Of a stretch of 64,000 bases of DNA, positions 63,425-64,000 are shown in pieces. The translations under genes and the position numbers were made by a program. The stretch is from Sepiola atlantica. Taxonomy: Eukaryota > Mollusca > Cephalopoda > Sepiida > Sepiolidae. Numbering within the stretch: position 1 is the stretch's first letter; each line of letters begins with the position of its first letter. The DNA is taken from assembly GCA_963556195.1 (NCBI GenBank), contig OY744517.1, positions 142,979,847-143,043,846 on the forward strand. The letters run 5' to 3'. A model generated the notes under the pieces. The model was not told the origin of the DNA, made no database searches, and was given only the letters and a program-made list of their open reading frames with translations.

Positions 63425-64000
63425 GGTAAATACTAGTTCAATTTAGAAGCATATTAAAAAACACAACTTCCCCCGATATAATTTTAGACAAATATTTCTT
63501 AACTACACTCAAATATTGTATTCCGAAACTAATTTAAAAAAATTAAAAGTCCTTGAAGATATCTTTTTTTTTTTTTTTTTTACTTAAGTTCACATCAAAC
63601 AAGGCACACTGCCACTGAGACGCCGGAGACTACTGTGGAATTAGGGTAATTCTATAAAACCCAGCAACCCAGAATAAATGACTTTATATACGAGACTAGT
63701 TACAATATTTTTAAATGTTTAACGTAAATATAATTTATCCTGGGACGCTTATACTGTCGCTCCTGGAACATAAATTGTAAAGCTTGTTTCTGGAACTAAC
63801 ACCAATCTGTTGTTGACGCTCTGGGTTGTTTTTGAAATCCCCCTGTTTTTCAGCTTTTTTATCATTGCTTTTGTCACCTTAAAATAGTTCGAAAAAAATC
63901 GAAAGTACTCGTGATACGTATGGAACATTTATTTTTTATTTTTTTATTTTGAAATAAAAAGATTATTAGGAAAATGAACAAAATACAAAAGTATAATCAA
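63425..64000 (+). mobile_element. Repeat family B, copy 4, interrupted and cut by window end
   Basis: 63435-63560 matches 21880-22015 ('AGTTCAATTTAGAAGCATAT', 'TATTGTATTCCGAAACTAAT', 'GAAGATATCTTT'). 63690-64000 matches 22050-22200 and 51690-51850 ('AAATGTTTAACGTAAATATA', 'GTGATACGTATGGAACATTT'). The two parts are separated by a short LINE insertion. Confidence 0.72.
63563..63665 (-). mobile_element. Tiny 5'-truncated family-1 LINE insertion (3'UTR only)
   Basis: A poly-T run (63565-63583, the poly-A tail on the minus strand) followed by AAGTTCACATCAAACAAGGC and CTGCCACTGAGACGCCGGAG matches the 3'UTR at 24910-24975. Only about 80-100 bp of the LINE is present. It splits a family-B repeat. 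Confidence 0.75.

Overview
The window looks like non-coding, repeat-saturated DNA from an invertebrate animal, most likely a cephalopod mollusc and perhaps an octopus. That assignment is inference. It rests on the AT-rich composition, several dozen long (TA)n tracts, molluscan-looking 5S-derived sequences, Penelope-like and CR1/L2-like retroelements, and many small tRNA-, 5S- and U2-related retroposons. I see no intact host gene, no rRNA operon, no functional tRNA, no CRISPR array and no bacterial feature. Nearly every open frame of 60-140 codons is a microsatellite translation, such as (Ile-Tyr)n, or a shadow of a decayed transposon.

Layout. 1-1430: (TA)n, then a degenerate tandem repeat of roughly 230-330 bp units. 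1.9-2.5 kb: the end of a CR1/L2-like non-LTR retrotransposon (family 1, minus strand). 4.9-7.3 kb: a dispersed repeat ending in (TA)n, then a 5'-truncated Penelope-like element with its reverse transcriptase and its YIG-type endonuclease. 9.0-10.1 kb: a dead mariner and a 368 bp near-perfect palindrome. 12.4-12.8 kb: a tandem array of about 76 bp units carrying a piece of U2 snRNA. 15.9-18.1 kb: a second non-LTR lineage (family 2, minus strand) with a nested U2-headed retroposon. 18.6-19.4 kb: a cluster of fold-back and mariner-type miniature elements. 21-24.7 kb: a mariner fragment, an RT fragment, a hairpin element, two adjacent 5S-derived SINEs and another U2-type retroposon. 24.9-28.6 kb: the best-preserved element here, a ~3.7 kb non-LTR retrotransposon (minus strand) with 5'UTR, APE endonuclease, RT and 3'UTR, all broken by point lesions. 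29-31 kb: 5S-derived SINEs and a family-2 RT end. 33-36 kb: dense (TA)n tracts. 36.5-38 kb: a Tc1-like element with both inverted repeats and a SINE in one of them. 39-42 kb: hexamer arrays, a miniature element, a tRNA-derived SINE and an RT end. 43.8-48.1 kb: three further RT fragments (one RTE-like), a U2-type retroposon and a Helitron-like 3' terminus. 49-52 kb: a 5S copy and two dispersed repeat families in direct and inverted copies. 53-56.5 kb: two related miniature elements and another RT end. 58.9-64 kb: tRNA-derived SINEs, two more copies of a 0.5-0.75 kb inverted-repeat family, a U2-type retroposon and a tiny 5'-truncated LINE insertion.

How the parts relate: the autonomous sources (non-LTR families 1 and 2, the RTE-like, Penelope-like, mariner and Tc1 elements) are all dead in this window. 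The non-autonomous families (U2-headed, 5S-headed and tRNA-headed retroposons, and fold-back elements bounded by TA) presumably used such machinery. The strongest candidates for something little described are the U2-snRNA-headed retroposon family with its derived tandem array, and the perfect-stem fold-back elements set inside (TA)n tracts.

All alignments were done by eye. Boundaries are approximate to about 5-20 bp unless a motif fixes them.
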